Part shown: piece by piece, positions 1-10,915 of the stretch
Layout of the letters: each line of letters begins with the position of its first letter
Numbering within the stretch: the stretch's first letter is position 1
Origin: Periplaneta americana
Lineage: Eukaryota > Arthropoda > Insecta > Blattodea > Blattidae
Assembly: GCF_040183065.1 (NCBI RefSeq)
Contig: NC_091119.1
Location: 192,331,543-192,395,542 of the forward strand
Direction of reading: 5' to 3'
DNA: 64,000 nt
The notes under the pieces: model-generated
Told to the model about the DNA's origin: nothing
Databases searched by the model: none
Seen by the model: only the letters and a program-made list of their open reading frames with translations
Translations under genes and position numbers: made by a program

Positions 1-115
1 TATTTCAAAGTTTGTCAATTTTTTTATATCTTTGGTTCTGACATCCCGTGGTTGGAAAGTTCGCTTACACGATCAGAAAATAGTAGGTCAGGTATCTTTG
101 AACGCTAGTGTACAT
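1..115. mobile_element. Tc1/mariner-type MITE, right-end fragment
   Basis: The first ~115 bases match the right ends of the two MITEs at 21533-22408: the same 'TATTTCAAAGTTTGTCA' block, then 'CACGATCAGAAAAT', ending in 'TTTGAACGCTAGTG' followed by TA. This is the terminal inverted repeat of that family with a TA target. The left half lies outside the window or is lost. It is non-coding. Confidence 0.7.
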
Positions 116-408
116 ATCATATGATTGAAAATAGCCATTTCCATATTATTGTCTATGAATTATAGAAACTAAAACTGATAAACCCAGTAGACCTACTTCC
201 TCATCAACAGAAAATCTTAATAAAAAAACTATAAAACAATTAGAGAACAACAACAACAACTATTATATGGATGAAACAATATTATTATGATATTACAACG
301 TGCTTATCGGAGAATCATACAAAATGAAAATAATATTGAACATATTAAATATTAAAACAAAAAATATATAAATAAATTCCTGTTGGTTCATGCTTAATGA
401 CAATAAAA

Positions 409-409
409 A

Positions 410-461
<52 letters not shown>
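409..461. repeat. (ATT)n microsatellite
   Basis: About 17 near-perfect ATT units. Several LINE fragments here carry trinucleotide tails, so this may be an orphan tail, but no LINE body is recognisable beside it. Confidence 0.9.
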
Positions 462-466
<5 letters not shown>

Positions 467-504
467 TACACTATCGATGTTTATTATTATTTCACTAACA
501 CTAT

Positions 505-700
505 CTATTTATTTATGTATTTATTCATTCATTTATTTATTTATTTATTTATTTATTCATTTATTTATTCATTCATTCATTCATTTATTTATTTATTCAT
601 TCATTCAATCATTTATTTATTTATTTATTTATTTATTTAATCTGACAGGATTAAGGCCATAAGGCCTTCTCTTCCATCCTACTAGATAGTACATATAAAT
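505..700 (-). mobile_element. LINE family D 3' end with (TAAA)n-like tail
   Basis: Read on the minus strand, a hairpin-forming block containing 'GAAGGCCTTATGGCCTTA' is followed by a long degenerate TAAA/TGAA tail (505-641). The same hairpin-plus-tail arrangement ends the LINE fragment at 54906-55455. Only the 3' end is present, as expected for a severely 5'-truncated insertion. Confidence 0.6.
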
Positions 701-870
701 ACAAAAAAGAAATACAAACACTGATGAAAATAATACAAATTAACTTATCTAATTTTACTTACTTGTGCTGTGATTATATTATTAAAACTCACTTTCACAA
801 TATTGTTGTACGTTCTAGATATTATTGTAATTATTACTATAATAGGCAAGGTTATTGTATTCAGTTAGAG

Positions 871-930
871 TGTGGCTGGGCGGCGGAAGAGAAGGCCTGC
901 TGGCCTTACTCTGCCAGATTAAGTGAACGA
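871..930 (+). mobile_element. LINE family D 3' hairpin block
   Basis: Contains 'GAAGGCCTGCTGGCCTTA' followed by 'CTCTGCCAG', the same 3'-terminal stem-loop seen at 55383-55425 and, inverted, at 642-690. The A-rich tail has decayed (ATTAAGTGAACG). It lies just upstream of the Sema-1a exon at 1039. Confidence 0.55.
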
Positions 931-1038
931 ATGATTATATCTTGTTACCCAGCATTGTGTAATATATTTGTTCTAGCTATTACTGTTTGTAAACGTGTAG
1001 ATTCTAACATGTTTATTAATCTGCCACATTATTTGCAG

Positions 1039-1181
1039 TGAATGCGTGGCATTGCAAGACCCTTACTGCGCGTGGGACAAGCAGAACCAGAAGTGTCGAG
1101 CTGTGGGCGCTCCGCGCTGGAGTGATGAAAAATATTTCTACCAGAGCATTGCAACGGGAGTGCATGCAGCGTGTCCTGCAA
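1039..1181 (+). CDS. Sema1a: Semaphorin-1A, PSI-domain exon
   Basis: Internal exon of a class 1 transmembrane semaphorin, a cell-surface guidance ligand that signals through plexin A. Known role: axon guidance and fasciculation. The exon follows an acceptor ending TTTGCAG and ends at a GTAAGT donor. It starts with one base completing a codon and reads ECVALQDPYCAWDKQNQKC, the cysteine-rich PSI signature that follows the Sema domain, then WSDEKYFYQSIATG and AACPAS. The phase (one base carried over) joins correctly to the exon at 6041. The Sema domain must be encoded to the left of the window. No Ig domain is seen between PSI and membrane helix, which fits class 1. Semaphorin identity is very secure; class 1 rests on the transmembrane layout and tail. 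Confidence 0.93.
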
Positions 1182-1389
1182 GTAAGTCATTCCTAGTTGT
1201 CTTTCTAGGGAAAATATCATCATTATCATCATTATCACCACCATCACAACTGCCATTATCAACCACAAAACACGTTATATTTAGACCTTTTCTAACCTCA
1301 TTTAGTACCGTAATATTTTTAGTGGTCTCAGTTTTTTCTCTTGTAAGTTTTACTTTATCATTATACAAATTACGGTGCGTACGTTTCAT

Positions 1390-1990
1390 TTTCTTCAGCA
1401 GACAGTTTCTTCTCAGGCAGTGACCCAACCAATTCCTTTTTCTCTTCTTGATCAGCTTCAGCATCATTCTTTCTTCACCCACTCTTTCCAACACAGCTTC
1501 ATTTCTTATTCTGTCCGTCCATTTCACACACTCCATCCTTTTCCATATCCACATTTCAAATGCTTCTAGTCGCTTCTCTTCACTTCGTCGTAATCTCCAT
1601 GTTTCTGCTCCATACAATGCTACACTCCACACAAAGCACTTCACTAGTCTCTTCCTTAGTCCCTTTTTCCAGTGGTTCACAGAAGATGCTCCTTGTCCTA
1701 TTAAAGGCTTCCTTTGCCGTTGCTATCCTCCTTTTGACTTCCTGGCTGCAGCTCATGTTACTGTTTATAGTACATCCCAAGTATTTGAAGCTGTCCACTT
1801 GCTCTACTGCCTCATTTAGAATTCGCACGTTTACTTTCTTTATTCTTCTTCCCATAATCATGGTTTTCGTCTTATTTGCATTTATCTTCATCTCATACTG
1901 CTCACAGCTGTCATTTAGCTCCAGTAGCATATCCTTTAGTATCATCTCCTCTTCTGCTAACAACGCCATATCATCAGAAAATCTTATAGC
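1390..1990 (-). mobile_element. LINE family A fragment, RT C-terminal part
   Basis: On the minus strand this encodes the end of the reverse transcriptase palm and the region after it: FSDDMALLAEEE (the [FY]xDD catalytic box, here FSDD), KINANKTKTMIMGRR, VDSFKYLGCTI, then WSVALYGAETW and RNWLGHCLRRN. Two overlapping frames are needed (break near 1665), so it is dead. The same family recurs at 6893-7330 (3' end) and 44165-44978. It lies in the Sema-1a intron, antisense to the gene. Confidence 0.85.
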
Positions 1991-2112
1991 CTACACTTTA
2001 GGTGTAGGTGATAAAGTGCTTCCTTCTTTATATCTGCATTATTTGTGCAATTATAACATAATATCAAGAAATAATTATAATCTACAACAGGATATGGTAT
2101 TATGCACTTAGT

Positions 2113-2190
2113 CTACAAATGCTTTTAGAGAACTCTAAGGTTCATTGCCGCCTTCACATAAGCCCGCCATTGGTTCCTATCGGATATAGT
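2113..2190 (-). mobile_element. LINE family B 3'-end scrap
   Basis: Contains 'AAGGTTCATTGCCGCC' and 'CACATAAGCCCGCCATTGG', matching the end of the RT ORF and 3' end of the LINE at 42130-44164. Only about 80 bp remain. Confidence 0.65.
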
Positions 2191-2571
2191 ATTAGTATCA
2201 TTTAATCCTCATATTATAATCCTCTCATTATGGGGAGTTAGGTCTGAAATTCAACTTCTATATATTTTAAGCAATTTTTCCAAATTATTGCCGTATATTC
2301 ACACAGTTAATATGTGCTGTCATACTAAATTTGAACTTCATAGGTCAAACATGTTTTTATGTATTTATTGTTTTATTATTGCCACATTACAATGCTCCTT
2401 GCATTGCAATTTTTATTTTCTTGAATTGAAATTTGATCAGTAGTTACTACAAATTTAGACACTTAAGAGTTACTCTGGCTTATGTTTTGTGATGATTAAC
2501 CCTCGGCAAGCTGGGGGTTCAGTTTGTACCCCATACTACATTTTTCTTTGGATTTTGAAAACGAGCGTAGA

Positions 2572-2629
<58 letters not shown>
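2572..2629. repeat. (TA)n microsatellite
   Basis: About 28 TA units. The tyrosine/isoleucine reading frames across it are artefacts. Confidence 0.95.
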
Positions 2630-2631
<2 letters not shown>

Positions 2632-3105
2632 CCAACTTTGTCTAAAGGAGCTGTTAGTCTTGTGCGATTTGAAAAATATCAAAATGATTTAACACGATTT
2701 AGTTAAAAAATAAAATATAAAATTTTGTACAAAGCCGTTCCACGGATGGCGAGTTATATTTGTGTGGACATACAGATAGACACACAGACAAACGTGCTAT
2801 CATTAAGCTAGTAGGTAGTTTGCGCACGCGCCTAAAATGAAATTAAAACAAAATTCAAAGAAAATAACGTACTTAGCTTATTAGCTTACAGCATGTGCAT
2901 TTCAGGTCAGCTTGCGGAAGGTTAATATATGTATAGTAGGCCTCTTATTTATTTTAATTTTAATTTTTTTATTTCACCTTTTTTTAACATTTGATAAATT
3001 CACACTAAAATCCACAGTAAATTCAATTACTCATACATTTATGAGCATATCCTGAAAGCTTTGAGGTGGTACAGCTAAATATGTCATGCGAGGAGCTTTT
3101 ATATA

Positions 3106-3955
3106 CAGGGCATATCAAAAGTCCGGTAACACTTTCAATATTTTATTACACAAAAACCACTAATGATAGCACTTTCAAACACACGTCAGTTTAAAGTCAA
3201 ACTCTCAAACTTCGTTTTACACCTTATAGAGATTCAATGTGTGAACCACGAGTGACTCGGCAGACATCCAAACGATAATCAAACTCTTCCCATACCTTTT
3301 TCAACATATCCTCTGTGACCGTGGCGGCAGCTTCTCGAATTCTGGTTTTTAGTTCCTCTAAATCACGTGGCAAAGGCGGTACAAACACACGGTCCTTTAG
3401 GTACCCCCATAGAAAAAAGTCGCATGCAGTCATATCGGGTGACCTTGGTGGCCATGTCATGAAACATCTGTCCCTTACTCCAGCACGTCCTATCCAACGA
3501 TCAGACATCTCCGTATTCAGGTAAGCATGAACTGCATTGTGGAAATGTGGCGGAGCCCCATCTTGCTGAAGGATGAAATCGTCATCGAGATCTTGTCTAA
3601 GTTGAGGCACCAACCATTGCTCCAACATGTCCAGATATGAATGTCCAGTCACAGTAGCCTCAATGAAGAAGAAAGGTCAGCACAGTTTTCGTTGTGACAA
3701 CGCGCAGAAAACATTCACCTTTGGTGAATCACGCTCATGTTCAGTGATTCTGTAAGGTTTCTGTGTACCCCAAACACGACGGTTGTGCTTGTTAATTTTC
3801 CCACTCGTATGGAATGTCGCTTCGTCGCTGAAAATTAAGCGGCTGGGTAACTTTGAAAGTTTGACTTTAAACTGACGTGTGTTTGAAAGTGCTATCATTA
3901 GTAGTTTTTGTGTAATAAAATATTGAAAATGTTACCGGACTTTTAATATGCCCTA
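3106..3955 (-). mobile_element. Tc1/mariner-superfamily element (DD41D type) with ~110-bp inverted repeats
   Basis: Bounded by long terminal inverted repeats: about 110 bp at each end (3106-3215 and 3848-3955) are nearly identical in opposite orientation, starting CAGGGCATAT / TAGGGCATAT and sharing 'AAAAGTCCGGTAACA'. TA dinucleotides flank both ends, the mariner target. The interior holds transposase remains on the minus strand. At 850 bp it is shorter than a full element, and the N-terminal helix-turn-helix region is missing. Confidence 0.85.
3224..3898 (-). pseudogene. Mariner-like transposase, catalytic domain remains
   Basis: Two minus-strand open pieces (3898-3677 and 3652-3224) cover the DDE/D core. 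The first has LIFSDEATFHTSG, with the first catalytic Asp in FSDE. The second has ILQQDGAPPHF (second Asp) and WPPRSPDMTACDFFLWG (third Asp), then PLPRDLEELKTRIREA and a C-terminus ending HIES. There are 41 residues between the second and third Asp, i.e. DD41D, a spacing reported for rosa-like mariners. The pieces are out of frame with each other around 3652-3677, where a stop follows ALSQRKLC, and the DNA-binding N-terminus is gone. The C-terminal half (142 codons) is still fully open. Confidence 0.85.
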
Positions 3956-4329
3956 TATATATATATGAAGAAAAAAAATGGAAAGCAATTAAATAACATA
4001 CAAACATAACACCATTTATTGACTGTAGCATAGCTCTGCTCTATAGTTGTTATCCCACATGAGTTTTTAAAATGGCGCAGGACTGAATTGATGATATTTT
4101 ATGAAAGAAAAAAACACATAAGTATTTTTAAGAATGAAAGTGAAAAATTGATTATTTTAACGAAAATGTCGAAATTTCAGCCATAACCCCCTTAAAATTA
4201 AACATGATATAACATCGATAAAATCATAACCCTCCAAAAATAAAGATGTAGACACGCAATTAGACTAATGGAATTTTAATATAAAATTTCCCATTGAGTT
4301 TGAGTTTGTCTCAACACACAAACAACACA

Positions 4330-4745
4330 GACAAACAAATACAACCACACAGGCGTATACAAACTCAAATGTAACACCTGCAACAACTTCTACATAGGAC
4401 AGACAGGCAGATCATTTCAAACACGTTACAAAGAACACATCACAGCCATAACAAAATTACAAAACACCTCCACATATGCAGAACACATCACAAATGCTAA
4501 CCACACCTACAGAGACATCAACACAGACATGGAAATTCTACACATCCAACCAAAGAGCCAGAAACTAAACACACTAGAACAATACGAAATATACAGACAC
4601 ATACAAAAACACATCCAAATGAAATTCTCAACACACACCTCAATTTCAGAACACACACACTCTTTGACTCAGCATTACACTACACAAACACACTCCCACA
4701 GGAAACAAAACAAGAACGCAACTGTGACCACACCATTATTTTCAT
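4330..4745 (+). mobile_element. Penelope-like element fragment (GIY-YIG end)
   Basis: The plus frame starting at 4352 reads GVYKLKCNTCNNFYIGQTGR, then RYKEH. This is the GIY-YIG nuclease core (GVY...YIG, conserved Arg) with the Cys pair typical of Penelope-like retroelements. The downstream MEILHIQPKSQKLNTLEQYE is shared with the copies at 56626-57275. No reverse-transcriptase domain is present, so this is a 3' fragment. Confidence 0.8.
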
Positions 4746-6040
4746 GCTGCTTACAGCGCCATATTTCACCTCGCGACAAGACTTGGAACTAACTTTTTTG
4801 CATAATTCGCGAGCGCATTGCTTAATTAACATGTCTACGAGATCGTTACAGAAAGTTTCTCGCAGTAAATCTTTCACCTGACGAGCGGCATGTGGTGTTG
4901 CCACATCTTGCGGGAAATGTTAAATCAGTCAAATGATTTATTAAGTAATAAACAAATTTATAAATAGCATATAACATTTTCACCTCAAAATTTTCTATTT
5001 TGTCAATGTCATTCAATATTTTTCATTGTTGTGTATCCAGTATAAATAGGTCTGATGGTGGGAGCATGTGGTACCATACCCTCCTTCTTTGCCAACAAAT
5101 GTAAAAACCTGGGGCTAACACACAGCATTGTGAAGGAAATAGCCATTAGTGCCCTCAAAGGATCGGTTCAGATATTGAGAAATCATTTATATGGGAGTGA
5201 TAATGGAAATTTCAAGTTATCTTAGCCGATGGCTGTTAATTGGTTTAGATATCAATCCCAATAATTCCGTACTATTATTTTTTTCGTGGTATATCTGGTG
5301 ATATTTCCCCCCCCCCTTTCTTAACTGTAAATGAGCACAAACGCTACTTAGGTGTAAATTTTTCTGACATTTTGTTTATTCGATTCCCTAACCGTTTCAA
5401 ATGTATATCATTTTACCTTTTAGGTGTGTTTCCAAATTATATGTAATACGCTTTGTCAAATCTGGCAACCTTTTCATAAGGGAAGCTAAATTTATTATTT
5501 TATTGTTAGTAATCTTATAATATGGTTGCCAACAGAAACATGATTTTATTCTTTGCATTGTTGTGAATAGCAGTTCTTAAAATTATCAAGGAATTTAATG
5601 GAAGGCAATACTGTTATGTAAAACGAACTTCAGAATCCAAACTTTGAAGTAAGAGGCAGAAGTAAGCAGAGGACGGACATACCAGACTAGAGCAAAATGT
5701 TTGGTCTGTGACGTGATTCATCCAATACGAACCCAGTTGAATAATGCACTTTTACCCAAAGTTGTATGACATTGATATCAAATTCTTTATTTTTCAACCC
5801 TTTTGAGATGTCGTACCCATAAAAATCGTGTGAAAAGAAAGGAAACACTATTTTTTTTCCTTCCTTTCTTTCTTCGCTTAATACCGGAACAATTATGCGT
5901 CCAGAGAATTATCTCGATTCTGGTACGGTCCCGGATAATCCGGGATGTGTGGCAACTCTACGCATTATCCAAAAAATTGATTTCATTGATTTTCTGGCAA
6001 ATTTTGAAATGAACACTCAAACAGCGATCTCCTATTTCAG
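4746..6040. other. Sema-1a intron, nothing recognised
   Basis: AT-rich intronic sequence with no coding pattern. The only notable feature is a short run of C at about 5309-5318. Ends in a pyrimidine-rich tract and CTATTTCAG acceptor at 6040. Confidence 0.6.
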
Positions 6041-6187
6041 GTAAACTTATAGGAAAAGATGCAGGCAGTGTTGGTGGACTTTCATCTACGTATCCTAAAT
6101 CTTTCAACCAAGATGTAGGGCGTGGAACCAAAGACGTCCCTGACGGAGAAGTCATCAATATAATACAGAATGAAGAAGAAGACAGAG
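6041..6187 (+). CDS. Sema1a: Semaphorin-1A, juxtamembrane exon
   Basis: Internal exon encoding the short extracellular spacer between PSI domain and membrane helix. It begins right after TATTTCAG and ends before a GTATGA donor. Spliced to the previous exon it gives CPASKLIGKDAG, then STYPKSFNQD and EVINIIQNEEEDR, continuing in phase into the exon at 10916 (one base carried over). The segment is hydrophilic and acidic at its C-terminus, has no cysteines and no Ig fold, and contains one potential N-glycosylation-free stretch rich in Gly/Ser. Being less constrained than its neighbours, it is recognised mainly by splice phase and position. The frame is open throughout, whereas the flanking intron is not. 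Confidence 0.88.
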
Positions 6188-6892
6188 GTATGATTGCTTA
6201 CTTAAAAGTTCTGTTTACTCTCACATCAAGTAAAATTCATGTAGGAAAGAGTTCCTGCTTCATAATGAGAAAAGGATTATCATAGGTAATATCACAAGAA
6301 GTTTCCATTTTGTCGCACTTGTGAACTTACCTAAACGAAATTAAATCCTTGCGTCATTTTTCGTAAATAGAATAATAAATTAATTAATATAATATGAATA
6401 ATAATCCATGCTATTATTAGACAAGACCTTTGATTTAATTATTTCGTATCTAATGAAAATATTTATTTACAAATACGACCAGAGTCATCTAGTGTTAGCT
6501 ACCCTTAACTAAACATGAATGATAGAAACAATGGAATAATTGAAATATTCAATTTTATTATAAGTGCAATGCAATTTTAAACAATGGAAATTAAATTAAA
6601 TGTAGCTACAATATTATTGAAGTGACATTCCGTAAAATTTAATTTTTTGGATATATTTTAATGCTGAGGAAATTGATGCTGATTGATTATTTCTGAGTTC
6701 ATTGATAATTAGATCATCGTGTTCCTCACTGATTTGTTGGAAAAAATTACGAGTCATCAGCGACAAAAGTGACAATATGAAATCGACAATATTGCTGTGA
6801 TAGTTGGCTCTGATTGGCTGAAATTCATCAGACTCTTACACTCATTGATGAATTGGTACATGAGCGAAATAGAATAACATTTCATTTTCCAG
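6188..6892. other. Sema-1a intron, AT-rich, nothing recognised
   Basis: No reading frame, tRNA or inverted repeat of note; ordinary AT-rich intron DNA. Confidence 0.6.
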
Positions 6893-6918
6893 AAACAACT
6901 TTATTATTGTTGTTATTA

Positions 6919-6971
<53 letters not shown>

Positions 6972-7330
6972 TTATTCTATTCATTCATTCATATTGCTCT
7001 GCCCAATGCAGGTTTTTCACTGCAAACCCAGCATTCTCCAATCTTTCATATTCTCCGCCTTCCTCTTAGTTTCCGCATAATTATGATCTTAATGTTGTTT
7101 ATCAACTGATATCTTCATCTGCCTTGAACTCTTCTCCCGTTCATCATTCCTTCCAGTGCATTCTTCAGTAGGCAGTTTCTTCTCAGCCAGTGAACAACCA
7201 ATTTCTTTTCCTCTACCTGATCAGTTTTAGCATCATTTTTCTTCACCCACTCTTTGTAGCAGATCTTCGTTTCTTATCCTGTCTGTCCATTTCACACGTT
7301 TCATTCTTCTTCATACCCGCATTATTCGAG
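6893..7330 (-). mobile_element. LINE family A 3' end with (AAT)n tail
   Basis: Minus strand: the end of the family A coding region (antisense 'AGGCAGTTTCTTCTCAGCC' block, shared with 44225-44250), a 3' UTR, and an (AAT)n tail at 6905-6968 seen as ATT units on the plus strand. A trinucleotide tail directly abutting the UTR shows how this family ends. It lies in the Sema-1a intron, antisense. Confidence 0.75.
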
Positions 7331-8187
7331 GAAATGAAGTTATGTTACATACACCAATGAATTTTGCAAGAAAATGAATTTTACAACTAGCTCATTCATG
7401 TCTGACATATTTGCGGACAATATATATTCTCATGATCAAACCATCTACCTAGAAAAGTCTAACTTAACTCTCATAATATATCCGCAATCATCATCAGTCA
7501 CCACTATGACCACCATCAACCCCCACCATTACCTCTTGAAGTAAGAGACTTCATTTTGGTTTCAGTATGTTTTGTTTAATTTATTACACTTCTAGGTCGT
7601 CCTTATGTTTGTTTTTTCTCTCCAGTTAGTATATGTAATCATAACGCTTACATATGTCATGCATAGGTCTAGGATATTAGAGTAGTAACCTGGAATTCAT
7701 TATGGTTAGAAAAAATAGTCATGGTCTTTCTTCAAAACGTGACCTTAGTAGATTTTCTTCAAAATTTTAATTAATTACTAAGATATTATATTAAATATAT
7801 TATTCTCTTGCTGCATGATACCATTGACTCATTCTCAGAAATGAACAGTTATGCAATATTTAGTAGAGTTGCGAAAGATGTCGCCAAAGGAATTTCAGTT
7901 CAAAAGTAAAATTAAGGGATAAACGTAATGAAATATCTCACAAATCTGTCTCAACTTCAGTATTTGAATCACTTCATTAATCTGTTAATATTTCTTATCC
8001 CTTTAAGTTTATAATTTAAAATGAGTTGTAAAAACCATTTGGATTTATTCTATATTCGTTTTCTGATTCAGATTTACTACACAGACTAGATATTATCTAG
8101 ATAACCATGAATTTACATACTACAAAGAAATAGCTAGCAGTGCCATTTTTCACGACTTAAAATAAGACAATGCAATTGCTAGTCTGT
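7331..8187. other. Sema-1a intron, nothing recognised
   Basis: AT-rich intron sequence between a LINE end and the P-like element; no coding signal or repeat structure seen. Confidence 0.6.
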
Positions 8188-8195
8188 ATTATTAT

Positions 8196-9092
8196 CAAAT
8201 ACCTTACTGTAATAATACCGGACAGCTAGCAGTTTTGCGTGCGAACGACGCTGGTGCTGCTACCTACCTGCCGGTGTGGAGATACCAAAGACGTTATAAT
8301 AGTATACGGGAGATACTCGCGAAACAAGCTGTAATCTACTATAGTGTAGATTGTTGCTGGGCTAGTTAATAGTTTTATTAATTAGTGCTGTGTTAATATG
8401 TCAGGATGTACAGTATATGTGCTGTTTATAATTATGAGAATTGCAGCATTACAAATTGCTCCAAATCGTACTTTCGATTTCTGACAGTTCATAAAACGTG
8501 AGTCAACAACATTCTTTAGTAGGCCTAATTCCTTCGTCTTTGTGTTGATAGAAAAACACAAATTATTTTTTTTTTATTTAGACCTAATAAATGAATAGAA
8601 GTTAAAATGTATTGGATTTTAAGGTTTTATCAAATTAAGTTTTATTGTTGTCCACATGCCTTTACTAATTATTACAAGCATCAGATTACTATCAATTTTA
8701 TCTTTGCAGTTGTCAGCAATGCGTATATAAAACATTACTGTAAATTTATTCCTAATATCAGATTGATTTTGTCTCGGTAAACCAAAGTAAAAATACGTAA
8801 CAATTAATTACGGAAAGTAATATGAAGTATGCAATATTTCTCATAATATGCAGCTTTGATATAAGATAATAGTTTTACATTAAATATTATTCAACATTTC
8901 TTAAGTGTTTCATATATAATTCCACATTAGTAACTCACGTTTGAAACAATAGTCCGAATCTCGCTCTGTTAATATTTGTATATGTGAACGTAATTCCATC
9001 CCTGTCCGCTAGATGTCAGGTCCGTGATATTTCGCACTCACTCCAATGCTGCTAGTATACAGCTGTCCGGTATTATTATAGTAAAGTATTTG
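8196..9092 (+). mobile_element. P-element-like transposon, deletion derivative with 31-bp TIRs
   Basis: The ends are inverted repeats of 31 bp beginning CAAATAC and ending TACCGGACAGC, with two mismatches (8196-8226 versus 9062-9092); similarity continues inward to CTAGCAG. AT-rich flanks 'ATTATTAT' and 'TTATTATT' could be an 8-bp target duplication but are low complexity. The only coding trace is a THAP-like exon at about 8398-8492. The 31-bp TIR starting CA, THAP domain and possible 8-bp duplication all point to the P superfamily. At ~900 bp it cannot encode a full transposase. Confidence 0.65.
8398..8492 (+). pseudogene. THAP zinc-finger exon relic of the P-like element
   Basis: Begins ATG with MSGCT, then one frame over continues CAVYNYENCSITNCSKSYFRF, resembling the start of THAP domains (C-x(2-4)-C then a SYFRFP-like motif). 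A frame change between the two pieces and a Leu where the THAP Pro usually sits show decay. It runs into AAAACGTGAGT, a good splice donor, in keeping with a first coding exon. The family call rests on motif similarity by eye. Confidence 0.5.
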
Positions 9093-9385
9093 TTATTATT
9101 ATTAATTACAAATTTCAAACAACTCATTGGCGTCATATTGATGTGTGAATTGTTTCGACTATCAATTGCATTGTTGTCTTGAGACTAGGCCTCATGGAAT
9201 GTGTTGTTGACTTCTGTAAATCTTTTTATGGACCATGAATTTAATTCGCATCTCCTTGACGTTACTTCGTTTATTATCACGTGTTCCAATCTAATTCAAA
9301 TTGTTATTTTTCACTCTAACAACAATGTATCACTAAGCCTCAAGGCATTTACTCTATTTATTGTATTATGGTACTCTTTGTCAAT

Positions 9386-9409
9386 GGCAACCTGTAGTGG
9401 TTACAGGAA

Positions 9410-9464
<55 letters not shown>

Positions 9465-9466
9465 AA
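9386..9466 (+). mobile_element. Retroelement 3' end: short hairpin plus (AAAT)n tail
   Basis: A small stem-loop (CCTGTA-gtgg-TTACAGG) runs directly into about 12 AAAT units. The hairpin-then-AAAT arrangement resembles the family D LINE ends, but stem sequence and length differ. The body upstream (9200-9385) has no recognisable protein. Confidence 0.45.
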
Positions 9467-9733
9467 ATAAAATATGAAGTAGTTAACAAAAAGGCTAAAC
9501 CTTCTCCTTATTAAAAATGCGGGGAATATAAAGACAGGAATGAAAAGAAATATCAAACTTTCATTAACCTCTTCCCTTACTATATATTTTACCAGTTTTG
9601 TGAAAAAAAGTGTCATTTTTTTATTTTCGTAAAGAGGTCATTAAATATTGCACAATCACTGTACATCACTAATTTTCTTACATACCAAAAAAATCACTAT
9701 GAAATAGACATACATTCATACCTGAATTATTAT

Positions 9734-10703
9734 CCCGAGTTATCTCGTGCACCTTGATTCCAGCTCTGGTAGTTGTTCCACTTTGATTTTCTCCTGAACT
9801 ATTTACCAACTTATGTTTTTTTAATGGATTAATTTATGAGGTACAATACCAGTGCTGTTATCAAGGCGTTAAATGTTGCTTGTCGTGTGATAGACTCGAA
9901 AGCAGGGTATTACGCACAGTGGCACATTGCATTCCGGACAGTAGTATCTGCTCTCCTATATGAGAGCGTTTTGGGAAGAATAGTGTAGCAGTCATTGAAT
10001 ATTTGTACCAGTACATCTGTTCTTCAGGTTTGTGAATAATGTTCTGCAGTATCACTATGCCCAAAAGTACACGTATTTCAGAGTCTGTAGTAGGCCGCCA
10101 CGAATTATTTTCAGCATTCTGTGAACATTTATTAGCATGCCGAATCGTCTCCTCGAATATAATGTTGATGAGGTCATTATTAAAGAATAATTAAAAAAAT
10201 TGAGAATCGTCGTTATCAGAAACAATGTTAAAATTTCAGGGAATGGGGACCTCGGAGGTGCAGAAGAAATGGTGCCAGATGTCTTCTATTCAAACCACTG
10301 TCGAAAAGACGCGACATCAACTGATCTGAATTTGTTTGTTGGTCTATAACTTCGTCTTCTGATGCCGATGTTTCATTTCCTAATCTTCTACAGGAATATA
10401 TTCCTGATCAAAAGTTTCGGAATCACTAACTTGATCCATCTTCACACAAAACAGCACAAAAAACACTAAACACAAATAGAAACCACCAAAACTAACTAGC
10501 ATCTACTCACTACTGTGTTTGAATGCTATATGAGCATAGAATTCCACTCGCAAGGAAGAAGTTCAAAAAAACCACCAGATATAGCAATATCACTAACTTC
10601 TGTAGCCATCTAGTGAGGAAAAGGTTAATGAAAGAATGGAAACGTATATATTCGGGATATAATCTTTAGCAGCGAAAATGGGACTCAAACGAGTTAACTC
10701 GGG
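9734..10703 (-). mobile_element. piggyBac-superfamily element, internally deleted
   Basis: Ends are inverted: CCCGAGTTATCTCG on the left and CGAGTTAACTCGGG on the right. The right end is followed by TTAA, the piggyBac target, and the left is preceded by TTAT, a one-base decay of it. Minus-strand transposase remains lie inside. The palindrome CCCGAGTTAACTCGGG occurs again ~20 bp beyond the right end (10728-10743). Length ~970 bp versus about 2.4 kb for autonomous elements. Confidence 0.8.
9869..10130 (-). pseudogene. piggyBac transposase remains: DDE entry joined to C-terminal cysteine cluster
   Basis: Minus strand: RVLLGIVILQNIIHKPEEQM followed by YWYKYSMTATLFFPK matches the start of the piggyBac DDE core (a '..FLGIVILMG..KP..YW' motif). 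It then passes directly into YYCPECNVPLCVIPCFRVYH plus TTSNI and a stop at 9869, the C-terminal cysteine-rich zinc-binding domain. The catalytic body between them is deleted, and the two parts are in different frames. An acidic N-terminal-like stretch (MDQVSDSETFDQEYIP) sits upstream near 10440. Confidence 0.75.
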
Positions 10704-10915
10704 TTAATAAATTTTGATACAAGTTAGCAACCCGAGTTAACTCGGGTTAATCAGGGAAGTGGTTAATTTTAAATCCTAGACATCCTTACAATCCCAAGCA
10801 TGTTCATAACAGTATGTACGTTTCACTCAATTGTAGAAATTTGATAAATCCCTTTTATAATGAAAGATATAGGTATCGAAATGTGCAATAAGTTGCTTCA
10901 TTCTGGATGTTGCAG

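Noticed and set aside
390-662. 90-codon Ile/Phe/Leu-rich frame
   Set aside because: Translation of (ATT)n and TTTA/TTCA repeats; no protein signal.
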